Assembly (NCBI GenBank): GCA_041844735.1
Contig: JBGZBP010000032.1
Location: 1 to 40,266, forward strand
From: CAJPNN01 sp041844735
GTDB lineage: Bacteria; Bacillota; Clostridia; Peptostreptococcales; Anaerovoracaceae
DNA length: 40,266 nt
Reading direction: 5' to 3'
Shown here one piece after another: positions 8,434 through 15,907 of this stretch. Within the stretch, counting starts at the first letter, position 1, and each line of letters starts with the position of its first letter. A model generated the notes under the pieces. It made no database searches and had not been told where the DNA came from. It saw only the letters and a list, made by a program, of their open reading frames with translations. Both the position numbers and the translations under genes were made by a program.

Positions 8434-8587
8434 AAGTCCAAGCCAGCTACGGGCGAAAGGATCCACGTAAGCTGAACCGCAAGGCGGCAGTGATCATGGC
8501 GTAGCTTAGAAGTAAGTCCTGAGAGAAACTCTCGTAAAGGCGAGTGTGGGGTCAAAGACCAGGTCAGCTGAGTTGCGAACATATTTG
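8402..8587 (+). ncRNA. Structured RNA, probable raiA-motif RNA
   Basis: The ends form a perfect 20-bp pairing: 8402-8421 is the exact reverse complement of 8568-8587. Inside are further stems: AGCTACG (8445-8451) with CGTAGCT (8500-8506), CCGC-AAG-GCGG (8477-8487), GAGAG-AAA-CTCTC (8521-8533) and GGTC-AAA-GACC (8550-8560). There is no coding frame across it beyond the comFC end. The raiA motif is a conserved Firmicute/Actinobacterial RNA known for its association with comFC and raiA/hpf, both of which flank it here; the identification rests mainly on this context. It is probably cut from or cotranscribed with the recD2-comFC message and ends at the strong terminator at 8609-8652. A covariance-model search would settle it. 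Confidence 0.7.
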
Positions 8588-8608
8588 ATTATCGGATGTA
8601 ATAATGAA

Positions 8609-8652
8609 AAAGCGGAGGGGCTTCTCATTTAACTGAGAAGCCCCTCCGCTTT
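8609..8652 (+). terminator. Strong bidirectional terminator between the structured RNA and hpf
   Basis: A perfect 19-bp GC-rich stem (8609-8627 with 8634-8652) with a 6-nt loop. An A-run precedes it (serving hpf on the minus strand) and TTT closes the right arm (serving the plus strand). Confidence 0.92.
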
Positions 8653-8684
8653 ACTGACAAATAACGTCAGAAGATTTTTCAAAA

Positions 8685-9218
8685 TCAATATTTAGGATTG
8701 ATTAGACCGTAATGGCCGTTTTTCCTCGTGTATATCACATTAACTTTGCCTGTTTCCGTATTCATAAAGATAAAGAAATCATGATTGAGAAGTTCCATCT
8801 GCAATATCGCCTCTTCCGGAGACATAGGTCTCAGTTCAAACTCTTTCGTCTTTGCTATTACGAAATCATCTTCATGCTCTTCGGAAGATTTGTCAGGCAG
8901 TTCCTGAAAGATTATATCTCTATTGTTTTTATACTTGTTCTGCAATTTGGATTTGAATCGAGTAATCTGTGTAAACAGTTTGTCCTCGACCTTATCCAAG
9001 CTTGAATTCACATCATCGGATAATGCTTCAGCTCTGAACAAGGTTCCGCCTGCTTTGAATGTAACTTCAATTTTGTTTAAATCCTTTTGCTTGGAGACCA
9101 TTACATTGGCAATGCTGTCCTTTGAAAAATATTTTTCAAATTTACCAAGCTTAGATTCAATTCTTTCCTTTAAAGCATCATTCATCGGGAAATTTTTACT
9201 TGATATAACTGTCTTCAT
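8685..9218 (-). CDS. hpf: Long-form ribosome hibernation promoting factor
   Basis: 177 residues when started at the ATG at 9218 on the minus strand, which has GGGGGTG about 6 nt upstream; an ATG five codons earlier (9233) overlaps that ribosome site. Residues 1-100 form the RaiA/YfiA beta-alpha fold (KNFPMNDALKERIESKLGKFEKYF, KIEVTFKAGGTLFRAEALSDDV, SSLDKVEDKLFTQITRFKSK). After an acidic linker, residues 120-177 form the C-terminal dimerisation domain (FELRPMSPEEAILQMELLNHDFFIFMNTETGKVNVIYTRK). The long form is known to dimerise 70S ribosomes into inactive 100S particles in stationary phase. A TATACT box lies at 9253-9258 on the minus strand without a clear -35. The gene converges with the comFC unit and shares its terminator. 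Confidence 0.95.
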   Translation of the reverse strand: MKTVISSKNFPMNDALKERIESKLGKFEKYFSKDSIANVMVSKQKDLNKIEVTFKAGGTLFRAEALSDDVNSSLDKVEDKLFTQITRFKSKLQNKYKNNRDIIFQELPDKSSEEHEDDFVIAKTKEFELRPMSPEEAILQMELLNHDFFIFMNTETGKVNVIYTRKNGHYGLINPKY

Positions 9219-9326
9219 ATAGAACACCCCCATTCGGTTTGTTATTAATTATAGTATACCACTATTTTGAAAAAAGACACGTATTTTTTCAAATAATTTA
9301 AAAAATTTAATCATGATAAAATTTTA

Positions 9327-9355
9327 TTGTGGATATAGAGCGGCTGTGAGATAAT
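9327..9355 (+). promoter_or_regulatory. Candidate promoter of gltX
   Basis: TTGTGG (9327-9332), 17-nt spacer and GATAAT (9350-9355), with TG at 9347-9348 forming an extended -10. It lies 54 nt before the GTG start. The -35 is imperfect. Confidence 0.45.
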
Positions 9356-9408
9356 AAGAACGATACAGAGACAAATAATTTATTGAGATTATAGATGGAA
9401 GGGAGAGA

Positions 9409-11094
9409 GTGATTGCATCCAAGAGCAATCATAAAATAAGTAATATGGATTACAAAAAGCTGGCGGAATTACTTTTTCCGGAGATAGATAAAACACCTGA
9501 GCATTATGAAAAAGTTTATCCGGAAAGAAATCTTCCGGACGGGGCAAAGGTGACGAGATTGGGACCGAGTCCAACCGGATTTATTCATTTAGGGAATTTA
9601 TATGGAGCTTTTGCGGGGGAGAGGCTTGCACATCTCAGCAGCGGCATTTTTTATTTGAGAATAGAAGATACGGATCACAAGCGAGAGGTGGAAGGAGCCA
9701 TACCTTCTCTGATAGAGGCGCTGGATTATTTCGGAATCAGATTTGATGAGGGTGCAGGAGCGGACGGAGACAAGGGTGATTACGGACCGTATAAGCAGAG
9801 TGAAAGAGCGGAAATTTATCAATGTTATGCCAAGTCGCTTGTGGAGCAGGGAGCGGCATATCCATGTTTTTGTACGGAAGAAGAGCTTGATGAGATTAGG
9901 CAGGAACAGGAAAAAGTCAAGGCAAATCCGGGATATTACGGTAAGTGGGCAAAGCACAGAGACCTGAGCTTTGATGAGATAAAAGAAAAAAAAGAAGCGG
10001 GAATGGAGTATGTTATCAGGCTTCGTTCGTCGGGAAATCCGGAGAAATATTTTACAATAACGGACGGCATCAGAGGGGAACTTTCGATGCCGGAAAACGA
10101 AATGGATGTTGTAATACTGAAAAAAACAGGGATTCCTACATATCATTTTGCCCATGTTGTGGATGACCATTTAATGAGAACCACACATGTTGTCAGGGGC
10201 GAGGAGTGGCTTTCTTCACTACCTATACATTTTGAACTTTTCAATGTTTTGGGATTTAAATTGCCGGTTTATTGCCATACGACGGTTCTCATGAAGATGG
10301 ACGGAGAGACGAAAAGAAAGCTTTCAAAGAGAAAAGATCCGGAGCTTTCGTTGGATTACTACAAGAGACAGGGATATATACCTGAGGCTGTGAGTGAATA
10401 TATCCTAACTATTTTGAACTCCAACTTCGAGGAATGGAGATTTGCAAATCCGGAAGCGGATATTTGTGAGTTTGAGTTTTCTACCGAGAAGATGAGCAAT
10501 TCGGGGACTTTGTTCGATTTGGATAAGCTTAATGACGTAAGTAAGGAAACACTATCAAGAATGAGTGCGGCATGTATATATGACTATCTTGCTGACTGGG
10601 CTGAATTGACGGATGAAAAAAAATACAAAGTTATTTCCGATAAAAAAGAAATGTTGCTTAAGGTTCTGGATATAGATAGAACAGGTGCAAAACCAAGGAA
10701 AGATTTGGCATATTGCTGTCAGATATTTGAGTTTATAAAGTATTTCTTTGATGAATATTTTGTTATAGAAGATGAACTTCCTGAGCAGGTAGGTACGGAC
10801 GTGGCGAAAGAAATTTTGCAAGAGTATATGATGAGCTATCAGCATTCCGACAATCAGGAAGAATGGTTCGGGAAGATAAGAGAGATGGGAAGTAGGATGG
10901 GATATGCGGCAAAACCTAAGGATTATAAGAAAAATCCGGAGGAGTACAAGGGGCATGTAGGACATGTGAGTACGGTAATCAGGATAGCCTTGACAGGCAG
11001 GTCGAATTCGCCGGATATTTGGGAGATTCAGCAGATACTGGGGCAGAACAAGGTATTTGAAAGAATAGAAAAATATTCCGATGCGTTAAAATAG
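9409..11094 (+). CDS. gltX: Glutamyl-tRNA synthetase, class I
   Basis: 561 residues from GTG 9409, chosen because GGAAGG lies 6 nt upstream; the ATG at 9445 has no ribosome site. After a 45-residue N-terminal extension (ELLFPEIDKTPEHYEKVYPERNLPDGAKV) comes the Rossmann catalytic core: TRLGPSPTGFIHLGNLYGA (HIGH motif as HLGN), IEDTDHKREVEGA, and the KMSKS-type loop KRKLSKRKDPELSLDYY. HVVDDHLMRTTHVVRGEEWLSSLP is typical of the GluRS connective region. The C-terminal anticodon-binding half is divergent, as in other clostridial GluRS of this longer type. It charges tRNA-Glu; whether it also mischarges tRNA-Gln cannot be read here. No T-box leader precedes it. Confidence 0.94.
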   Translation: MIASKSNHKISNMDYKKLAELLFPEIDKTPEHYEKVYPERNLPDGAKVTRLGPSPTGFIHLGNLYGAFAGERLAHLSSGIFYLRIEDTDHKREVEGAIPSLIEALDYFGIRFDEGAGADGDKGDYGPYKQSERAEIYQCYAKSLVEQGAAYPCFCTEEELDEIRQEQEKVKANPGYYGKWAKHRDLSFDEIKEKKEAGMEYVIRLRSSGNPEKYFTITDGIRGELSMPENEMDVVILKKTGIPTYHFAHVVDDHLMRTTHVVRGEEWLSSLPIHFELFNVLGFKLPVYCHTTVLMKMDGETKRKLSKRKDPELSLDYYKRQGYIPEAVSEYILTILNSNFEEWRFANPEADICEFEFSTEKMSNSGTLFDLDKLNDVSKETLSRMSAACIYDYLADWAELTDEKKYKVISDKKEMLLKVLDIDRTGAKPRKDLAYCCQIFEFIKYFFDEYFVIEDELPEQVGTDVAKEILQEYMMSYQHSDNQEEWFGKIREMGSRMGYAAKPKDYKKNPEEYKGHVGHVSTVIRIALTGRSNSPDIWEIQQILGQNKVFERIEKYSDALK

Positions 11095-11158
11095 CGAAAG
11101 TCGCTGTTTAAGAGAGCGGAAAACTCGGTTTGCGGAAAGGCTTTAAAAGTAAAATTTA

Positions 11159-11187
11159 TTGACTTTGGATATTGAAACAACTATAAT
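11159..11187 (+). promoter_or_regulatory. Promoter of the SRP RNA gene
   Basis: TTGACT (11159-11164), 17-nt spacer, consensus TATAAT (11182-11187). The expected start near 11194 agrees with the 5' end of the paired RNA. It is the only good promoter before dnaX. Confidence 0.85.
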
Positions 11188-11197
11188 ATTCGTAGTG

Positions 11198-11340
11198 TCC
11201 GCAGCGGCTTTGCCTGCTAGTTAGGGTCCTGTGCAATAAGAATCTGTGAACCTCGTCAGGTCCGGAAGGAAGCAGCGATAAACGGAGCCGCTTATGTGCC
11301 ACAGATAAGCCTTATTCTTGGCAGGCAAAGCCGCTGCGGA
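11198..11340 (+). ncRNA. ffs: Signal recognition particle RNA (4.5S type)
   Basis: The universally conserved domain IV core, GTCAGGTCCGGAAGGAAGCA followed by GC, is at 11255-11276 and binds Ffh. Flanking stems close it: AATAAG...ATCTGTG at 11234-11248 pairs with CACAGAT...CTTATT at 11300-11316. The outermost stem is a perfect 20-bp pairing, 11198-11217 with 11321-11340, followed by TCTTTTATTTT, so the mature RNA's closing stem also resembles an intrinsic terminator. No Alu domain is apparent, so this is the short bacterial form with an extended terminal helix. It lies immediately before dnaX, the same order as scr-dnaX in Bacillus. Confidence 0.95.
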
Positions 11341-11366
11341 TCTTTTATTTTCAGAGAGGAGTCCAT

Positions 11367-12995
11367 ATGTATCAAGCACTTTATCGTAGTTTCAGACCGG
11401 AAGTTTTTGAAGAAGTTCTGGGGCAGGAACATATAGTAAAAATACTTAAAAATCAAATAAAAAACGATAAAATAAGTCATGCATACCTGTTTTCCGGCAC
11501 ACGAGGTACGGGAAAAACTACTCTTGCAAGAATTTTAGCTAAGGGGATTAATTGTGAATCCACGAATGGAGAAAAGCCTTGCGGGGTATGTGCAAGTTGC
11601 ATTAATATAAAGCAAGGGACACATATGGATGTGGTTGAAATAGATGCCGCTTCAAATAACGGGGTTGACAATGTAAGAGAACTAAACGAGAGTATAGCGT
11701 ATCCGCCGATTTCCGGTAGATATAAAGTTTATATAATAGACGAAGTGCATATGCTTTCAAACAGTGCTTTTAATGCACTACTAAAAACCCTTGAAGAACC
11801 TCCGGAATATGTTGTTTTCGTTATGGCGACCACTGAGCCGGAAAGATTGCCCAAAACCATACTGTCAAGGTGCTTGCATTTAGATTTCAGAAGGGTTCCT
11901 GAGGATGTCATAATTCAGGGCATGAAAAAAATATGTGCAGATCTTGGAGCTGAAGTGAGCAATGAGGCTTTGAAAATAGTGGCGAAAAATGCGGATGGAT
12001 CTGTCAGAGACGGGCTCAGCATTTTGGATCAATGTCTGGCTTCGGGTGAGAAGGTTGTAGAACGGGAAGATGTTTTGGAGACACTGGGGGCTGCCGGAGA
12101 AGAAGCCTATATAGATTTGACGGATGCCGTGATTGACGGCAATGCCGGAGAAGTGCTAATTAAAATAAACCACCTGATTAATTTGGGAAAAGATGAGAAG
12201 CAGATGTTTAAGGATTGGATAGGACATTATAGAAATCTTATGATGGCAAGCTATTTGAATAAGCCCGAAGATATGATGACATTATCCATAGAAAACATAG
12301 AGAGGTTGAAGAAACAGGCAAACAGGATGACCGTTTCCGATATCAATCGTGGTATAGTTACGTTGAGTAAGGTGTCTATGGAGGCAAAATGGTCGACGCA
12401 GGCAAGGATATTGCTGGAGGTTGCGGCTGTTATGCTGGCTTCGGGGGAAACAGAGACGGAAAATGTTAAAGTGAAACAGGCTGCACAACCAATAAATGTA
12501 CAGATAAAGCCGCCGAAGAAAAAACCGAAATTGCCGGAAGCCGGACAAGTTAATGGAGATGCTGAGCAACCTCAAAAAAATGTGGAGCAAGTTCAAAAAA
12601 ATGCCGAGCAAGTTCAGAAAGAAGTTGGACAAAATCGTGGAGAGAAGAATATTTCGGATTCCGAAAGCAAGCGGGACTTGAAAGAACTGTGGAATAATGT
12701 ATTGCAAAGAGGCCGAGAAAGAATGATGATGATTCAAATTATGGTTACAGGAGCTTACATTGTTTCAGAGGAGAGAGAGGAAGTTAAAATTTTTGTGAAG
12801 AGTGATCCGGCAAAAAGGGCGATTTTGCTGAACGAGAATGTTCTTGTTGAAGTTTTGGAGGAGCTCACGGGCGTTAAGAGAAAAATTACCTGTGTGTATA
12901 CAGATGAGGCTCCAAAACAGCCTAAGGAAGACAAGGTGCTGGACAGAGCAAAAAAGATAGAAGACGCTTTGGGTATAAATGTTGAGATAGAGTAG
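11367..12995 (+). CDS. dnaX: DNA polymerase III clamp-loader subunit gamma/tau
   Basis: 542 residues; GAGAGGAG lies 7 nt before the ATG. The N-terminus is a typical AAA+ clamp loader: YRSFRPEVFEEVLGQEH, Walker A GTRGTGKTT, a zinc module (CESTNGEKPCGVCASC), Walker B IIDEVHMLS, sensor MATTEPERLPKTILSRC, and DGSVRDGLSILDQC. Residues 205-360 form the collar. The C-terminal part is shorter than in E. coli tau and contains a Lys/Pro-rich linker and three 7-residue repeats (EQ-P/V-QK...) encoded by a 21-bp tandem repeat. No dedicated promoter is seen between the SRP RNA and dnaX; transcripts probably come from the ffs promoter. Followed by ybaB and recR. Confidence 0.96.
   Translation: MYQALYRSFRPEVFEEVLGQEHIVKILKNQIKNDKISHAYLFSGTRGTGKTTLARILAKGINCESTNGEKPCGVCASCINIKQGTHMDVVEIDAASNNGVDNVRELNESIAYPPISGRYKVYIIDEVHMLSNSAFNALLKTLEEPPEYVVFVMATTEPERLPKTILSRCLHLDFRRVPEDVIIQGMKKICADLGAEVSNEALKIVAKNADGSVRDGLSILDQCLASGEKVVEREDVLETLGAAGEEAYIDLTDAVIDGNAGEVLIKINHLINLGKDEKQMFKDWIGHYRNLMMASYLNKPEDMMTLSIENIERLKKQANRMTVSDINRGIVTLSKVSMEAKWSTQARILLEVAAVMLASGETETENVKVKQAAQPINVQIKPPKKKPKLPEAGQVNGDAEQPQKNVEQVQKNAEQVQKEVGQNRGEKNISDSESKRDLKELWNNVLQRGRERMMMIQIMVTGAYIVSEEREEVKIFVKSDPAKRAILLNENVLVEVLEELTGVKRKITCVYTDEAPKQPKEDKVLDRAKKIEDALGINVEIE
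12564..12626 (+). repeat. Three 21-bp tandem repeats inside dnaX, with two A7 runs
   Basis: Units start at 12564, 12585 and 12606, each beginning GAGCAA. They encode EQPQKNV, EQVQKNA and EQVQKEV, a heptad-like linker. Units 1 and 2 contain A7 runs (12574-12580 and 12595-12601). Confidence 0.8.
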
Positions 12996-13026
12996 AAAAT
13001 GTAACAGTGTTGTAGGAGGATGAAAA

Positions 13027-13386
13027 ATGGGAAAAGGTATGAGAGCGGGGAAAAAACCCGGTGGAAATAAGGCCGCAAAGGCAGGAAGCATGCAACAAAT
13101 GCAGCAACTACAGGCATTACAGGCACAGATGGAAGCTTTGCAGTCGGAAATAGAGGCTAAAGAGGTTACAACAACAGCCGGTGGAGGGGCTGTAGAAGTT
13201 GTGATTTCGGGAAAGAAAGAAATAAAGAGTATAAACCTTAAACCTGAGGTGGTTGATCCTGACGACATAGAAATGTTACAGGATTTGATAATGGCAGCCG
13301 TTAACGAGGGAATTCGTCAGGTAGAGGAAATGTCGGAAACGGAAATGGGCAAGCTTACAGGCGGTCTGGGGATTCCGGGGCTGTAA
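13027..13386 (+). CDS. YbaB/EbfC family nucleoid-associated protein
   Basis: 119 residues with AGGAGG 7 nt before the ATG. The sequence has a basic, Gly-rich N-terminus (GKGMRAGKKPGGNKAAKAG), a Gln/Met/Leu-rich helix (MQQMQQLQALQAQMEALQSEIEAKEV) and the conserved core TTTAGGGAVEVVISGKKEIKSINLKPEVVDPDDIEMLQDLIMAAVNEG. YbaB proteins are small dimeric DNA binders, classically encoded between dnaX and recR as here; their exact role in repair or nucleoid structure is not settled. The gene sits 31 nt after dnaX and 36 nt before recR, consistent with one transcript. Confidence 0.95.
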   Translation: MGKGMRAGKKPGGNKAAKAGSMQQMQQLQALQAQMEALQSEIEAKEVTTTAGGGAVEVVISGKKEIKSINLKPEVVDPDDIEMLQDLIMAAVNEGIRQVEEMSETEMGKLTGGLGIPGL

Positions 13387-13422
13387 AAATTATATTTAAA
13401 TGAGTATTTAAGAGGAAAAGAG

Positions 13423-14022
13423 ATGAGCGGTTATTCCAAACCATTGGCAAAGCTGATTGCAGAGTTGTCAAAACTTCCCGGTATAGGTGGGAAGAGTGCA
13501 CAGAGATTGGCTTTTCATATTCTGGGCATGGATGTATCGGATGTGAACAGTCTTGCCGAAATTTTGAAGAGTGCCAGAAGAGATATGATATTTTGTCCTG
13601 TATGCGGGAATTTGACGGATAAGGAACCTTGTGAGATTTGTGCGGACACAAGAAGAGACAATAATGTGATTTGTGTGGTGGAGAGTCCGAAGGATGTTTT
13701 TGCTATGGAAAGAATGAAAGAATATAAAGGGCTTTACCATGTTTTGCACGGAACTATCTCGCCCATGGACGGCATTGGACCGGACGATATAAATTTAAAG
13801 CAGCTTTTTGTAAGATTGCAGGAAAGCGATGTGCAAGAAGTGATTTTGGCTACTAACCCGAACATAGAAGGAGAGGCTACTGCCATGTATATTTCGAGGC
13901 TTTTGAAACCGTCAGGTATCAAGGTGAGCAGAATAGCAAACGGAATACCTGTGGGCGGAGACCTGGAGTACGCTGACGAGGTGACGCTGTTTAAAGCACT
14001 GGAAGGCAGGAGAACCCTATAA
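13423..14022 (+). CDS. recR: Recombination mediator protein RecR
   Basis: 199 residues, the usual family length; AAGAGGAAAAGAG precedes the ATG. The N-terminal helix-hairpin-helix reads LAKLIAELSKLPGIGGKSAQRLAFHIL, followed by a four-cysteine zinc finger (CPVCGNLTDKEPCEIC, residues 57-72), a TOPRIM domain (VICVVESPKDVFAME, GTISPMDGIGPDDINLK, LATNPNIEGEATAMYI) and the C-terminal Walker B-like region (RIANGIPVGGDLEYADEVTL). RecR works with RecO and RecF to load RecA on gapped DNA. It ends the dnaX cluster; a new promoter for cdaA lies 25 nt downstream. Confidence 0.97.
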   Translation: MSGYSKPLAKLIAELSKLPGIGGKSAQRLAFHILGMDVSDVNSLAEILKSARRDMIFCPVCGNLTDKEPCEICADTRRDNNVICVVESPKDVFAMERMKEYKGLYHVLHGTISPMDGIGPDDINLKQLFVRLQESDVQEVILATNPNIEGEATAMYISRLLKPSGIKVSRIANGIPVGGDLEYADEVTLFKALEGRRTL

Positions 14023-14047
14023 AGCCGACATTTATTATTTATATCTA

Positions 14048-14076
14048 TTGAAAGTACCGTATATTTTATGTACAAT
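14048..14076 (+). promoter_or_regulatory. Promoter of the cdaA-cdaR-glmM-glmS operon
   Basis: TTGAAA (14048-14053), 17-nt spacer, TACAAT (14071-14076). The expected transcription start is near 14083, which argues against the upstream ATG at 14081 and for ATG 14111 as the cdaA start. Confidence 0.75.
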
Positions 14077-14110
14077 ATAAATGTATAGAAATAACGAGGA
14101 GTGGTATCAC

Positions 14111-14959
14111 ATGGAGCTGATAGGGAGCATTTTTTCCGAGATAGGTATATTGGATGTCATAGATGTTGCAATAGTAGCGTTTGTAATATACAGAGTCCTT
14201 GGGCTTATAATGGAGACACGAGCAGAGCAATTGGTAAAAGGTCTGCTTGTTTTGGTGCTTGTAACTTTTTTGGCGGATAAATTGCACCTATATACGTTGT
14301 ATTTCCTTTTAAAAGGAACCACTACTCTGGGAGTATTTGCATTAGTAGTAGTTTTTCAGCCTGAACTTAGGCGTGCATTGGAATATATGGGAAGAAGCAA
14401 GTTCCTGAAACCGAGATTTACGCAAGTAGACAAGGAGAGGTCAAAGGAGATAACCAAGAGAGTCGCTAAGGCTACGGATTATTTTTCAGCCAATAAGACA
14501 GGGGCTTTAATCATAATTGAGAGAGAAACCAGTTTGAGTGATATTGCAGAGACGGGAACCATAGTAAATTCCGAGATTTCTGAGGAACTTATAGGAAATA
14601 TTTTCTATGAGGGAGCACCTTTGCACGATGGTGCCGTGATAATAAGAAGAGATAAGATTTTGGCTGCCGGCTGTGTTTTGCCTCTTACCCAGAATAAAGG
14701 GTTGAGCAAAGATTTGGGGACCAGACACAGGGCGGGTATCGGTATTACGGAGCATTCGGATGCGATAGCGATAATTGTATCGGAAGAAACGGGAGCGATT
14801 TCAATCGCAACGGATGGTAAGCTTGCAAGGTTTGTGGATACCAAGACAGTTGAAAAAACACTTCTCAACACATATTTGGGACAGATGGAAGATCCGAAAA
14901 TGGGGAATTTCAGATCCACCTTCGATAAATTTAGACAGAAAAACGGAGGTAGGGACTGA
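14111..14959 (+). CDS. cdaA: Membrane diadenylate cyclase CdaA
   Basis: 282 residues from ATG 14111, with GAGGAG at 14096-14101; an in-frame ATG at 14081 falls at the predicted transcription start. Three N-terminal membrane helices (residues about 10-85) are followed by a DAC (DisA_N) domain with the catalytic motifs DGAVIIRR (in GAPLHDGAVIIRRD) and RHRAGIG (in LGTRHRAGIGITEHSDA). The reaction is 2 ATP to c-di-AMP, an essential messenger for potassium, osmotic and wall homeostasis in Firmicutes. It shares one base with cdaR (TGATG), which regulates it, and the next genes are glmM and glmS; GlmM is known to bind and restrain CdaA in Bacillus, Lactococcus and Staphylococcus. Confidence 0.96.
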   Translation: MELIGSIFSEIGILDVIDVAIVAFVIYRVLGLIMETRAEQLVKGLLVLVLVTFLADKLHLYTLYFLLKGTTTLGVFALVVVFQPELRRALEYMGRSKFLKPRFTQVDKERSKEITKRVAKATDYFSANKTGALIIIERETSLSDIAETGTIVNSEISEELIGNIFYEGAPLHDGAVIIRRDKILAAGCVLPLTQNKGLSKDLGTRHRAGIGITEHSDAIAIIVSEETGAISIATDGKLARFVDTKTVEKTLLNTYLGQMEDPKMGNFRSTFDKFRQKNGGRD

Positions 14960-15888
14960 TGAAAAGACATAGAAATCTATATAAGATATTATGTGTAGGG
15001 TTGGCGATTTTTCTCTGGATTTATGTTTTTGTTGAAGTAAACCCGACAACCAAACATACAGTAAGCGGATTGGATGTGGTTTTGGAAAATCAAAAAATTC
15101 TTGAGAACAGGGGATTGGCTGTTAAAAATGTGGAGCCCGAAAGTGTTGCGGTTAAATTGGAAGGCAAGAGAGGACAATTCTACTACCTGAAACCTAATGT
15201 TGACTTGGCGGCGGTAGTTGATTCCGGCAAACTGCATATAGGAACGAATACAGTGCCTGTTAAGGTTTTGGTTCCTGACGGATACAAGGTTGCGGAAAAG
15301 TATCCGGGGCATATTAAAATAAAGGTTGAAAAGAAGCTGACTGCGTGGAAAGATATTGTCGTAAAGAAATACGGTGATATACCTGAAAATAAGGAGCTGG
15401 GGAATATCCGAATGTCGGCACGAAAAATAAAGGTGAGTGCTCCGGCGGGAGATATAGATAAAGTTCATGCTGTGGAAGTGAAACTTAATGCTGACGATAT
15501 AAAAAAGAGTAGGCAGAATGTTGTGCAGTTGACACCGATTGCGGTAGACAAGCTCGGAAAAGAAATAAAAAATGCCAAGGTGATGGCAGATAATATAAGG
15601 GTGCACGCAGAAATTTATGATGTAAAAAGAGTTCCGCTGAAAGTCATGATTTCCAGATATGGGGGCTCAGAAAAAGAGATTGTGCAGTTTGATGCGCCTA
15701 AGCATATTTATATAAAGGGTGACCGTAAAATTTTAGATCAGATAAAGGAAATAGGTACAAGTGAAATTCTGATTTCAGATGCATCGCAAGAGGGGAAAGT
15801 GACGGTTAAGCCGATATTGCTGCCGGGAGTGGAACTGTCGGATAAGAATCTTAAGATATCAGTAGCATATAAACTTAAACAGAATTGA
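14959..15888 (+). CDS. cdaR: YbbR-domain regulator of CdaA
   Basis: 309 residues; the ATG overlaps the cdaA stop by one base (TGATG), implying coupled translation. A single N-terminal membrane helix (residues 8-26, ILCVGLAIFLWIYVFVEV) is followed by an extracytoplasmic part with about three YbbR repeats, seen as recurring PESVAVKLEG, APAGDIDKVHAVEVKLNADDI and KHIYIKGDRKILDQIKEIGTSEI elements. CdaR binds CdaA through the membrane and changes its activity. Four YbbR repeats occur in Bacillus CdaR, so this one is shorter. It precedes glmM by 19 nt. Confidence 0.94.
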   Translation: MKRHRNLYKILCVGLAIFLWIYVFVEVNPTTKHTVSGLDVVLENQKILENRGLAVKNVEPESVAVKLEGKRGQFYYLKPNVDLAAVVDSGKLHIGTNTVPVKVLVPDGYKVAEKYPGHIKIKVEKKLTAWKDIVVKKYGDIPENKELGNIRMSARKIKVSAPAGDIDKVHAVEVKLNADDIKKSRQNVVQLTPIAVDKLGKEIKNAKVMADNIRVHAEIYDVKRVPLKVMISRYGGSEKEIVQFDAPKHIYIKGDRKILDQIKEIGTSEILISDASQEGKVTVKPILLPGVELSDKNLKISVAYKLKQN

Positions 15889-15907
15889 AAAGAGGGTATA
15901 AGAAAAA

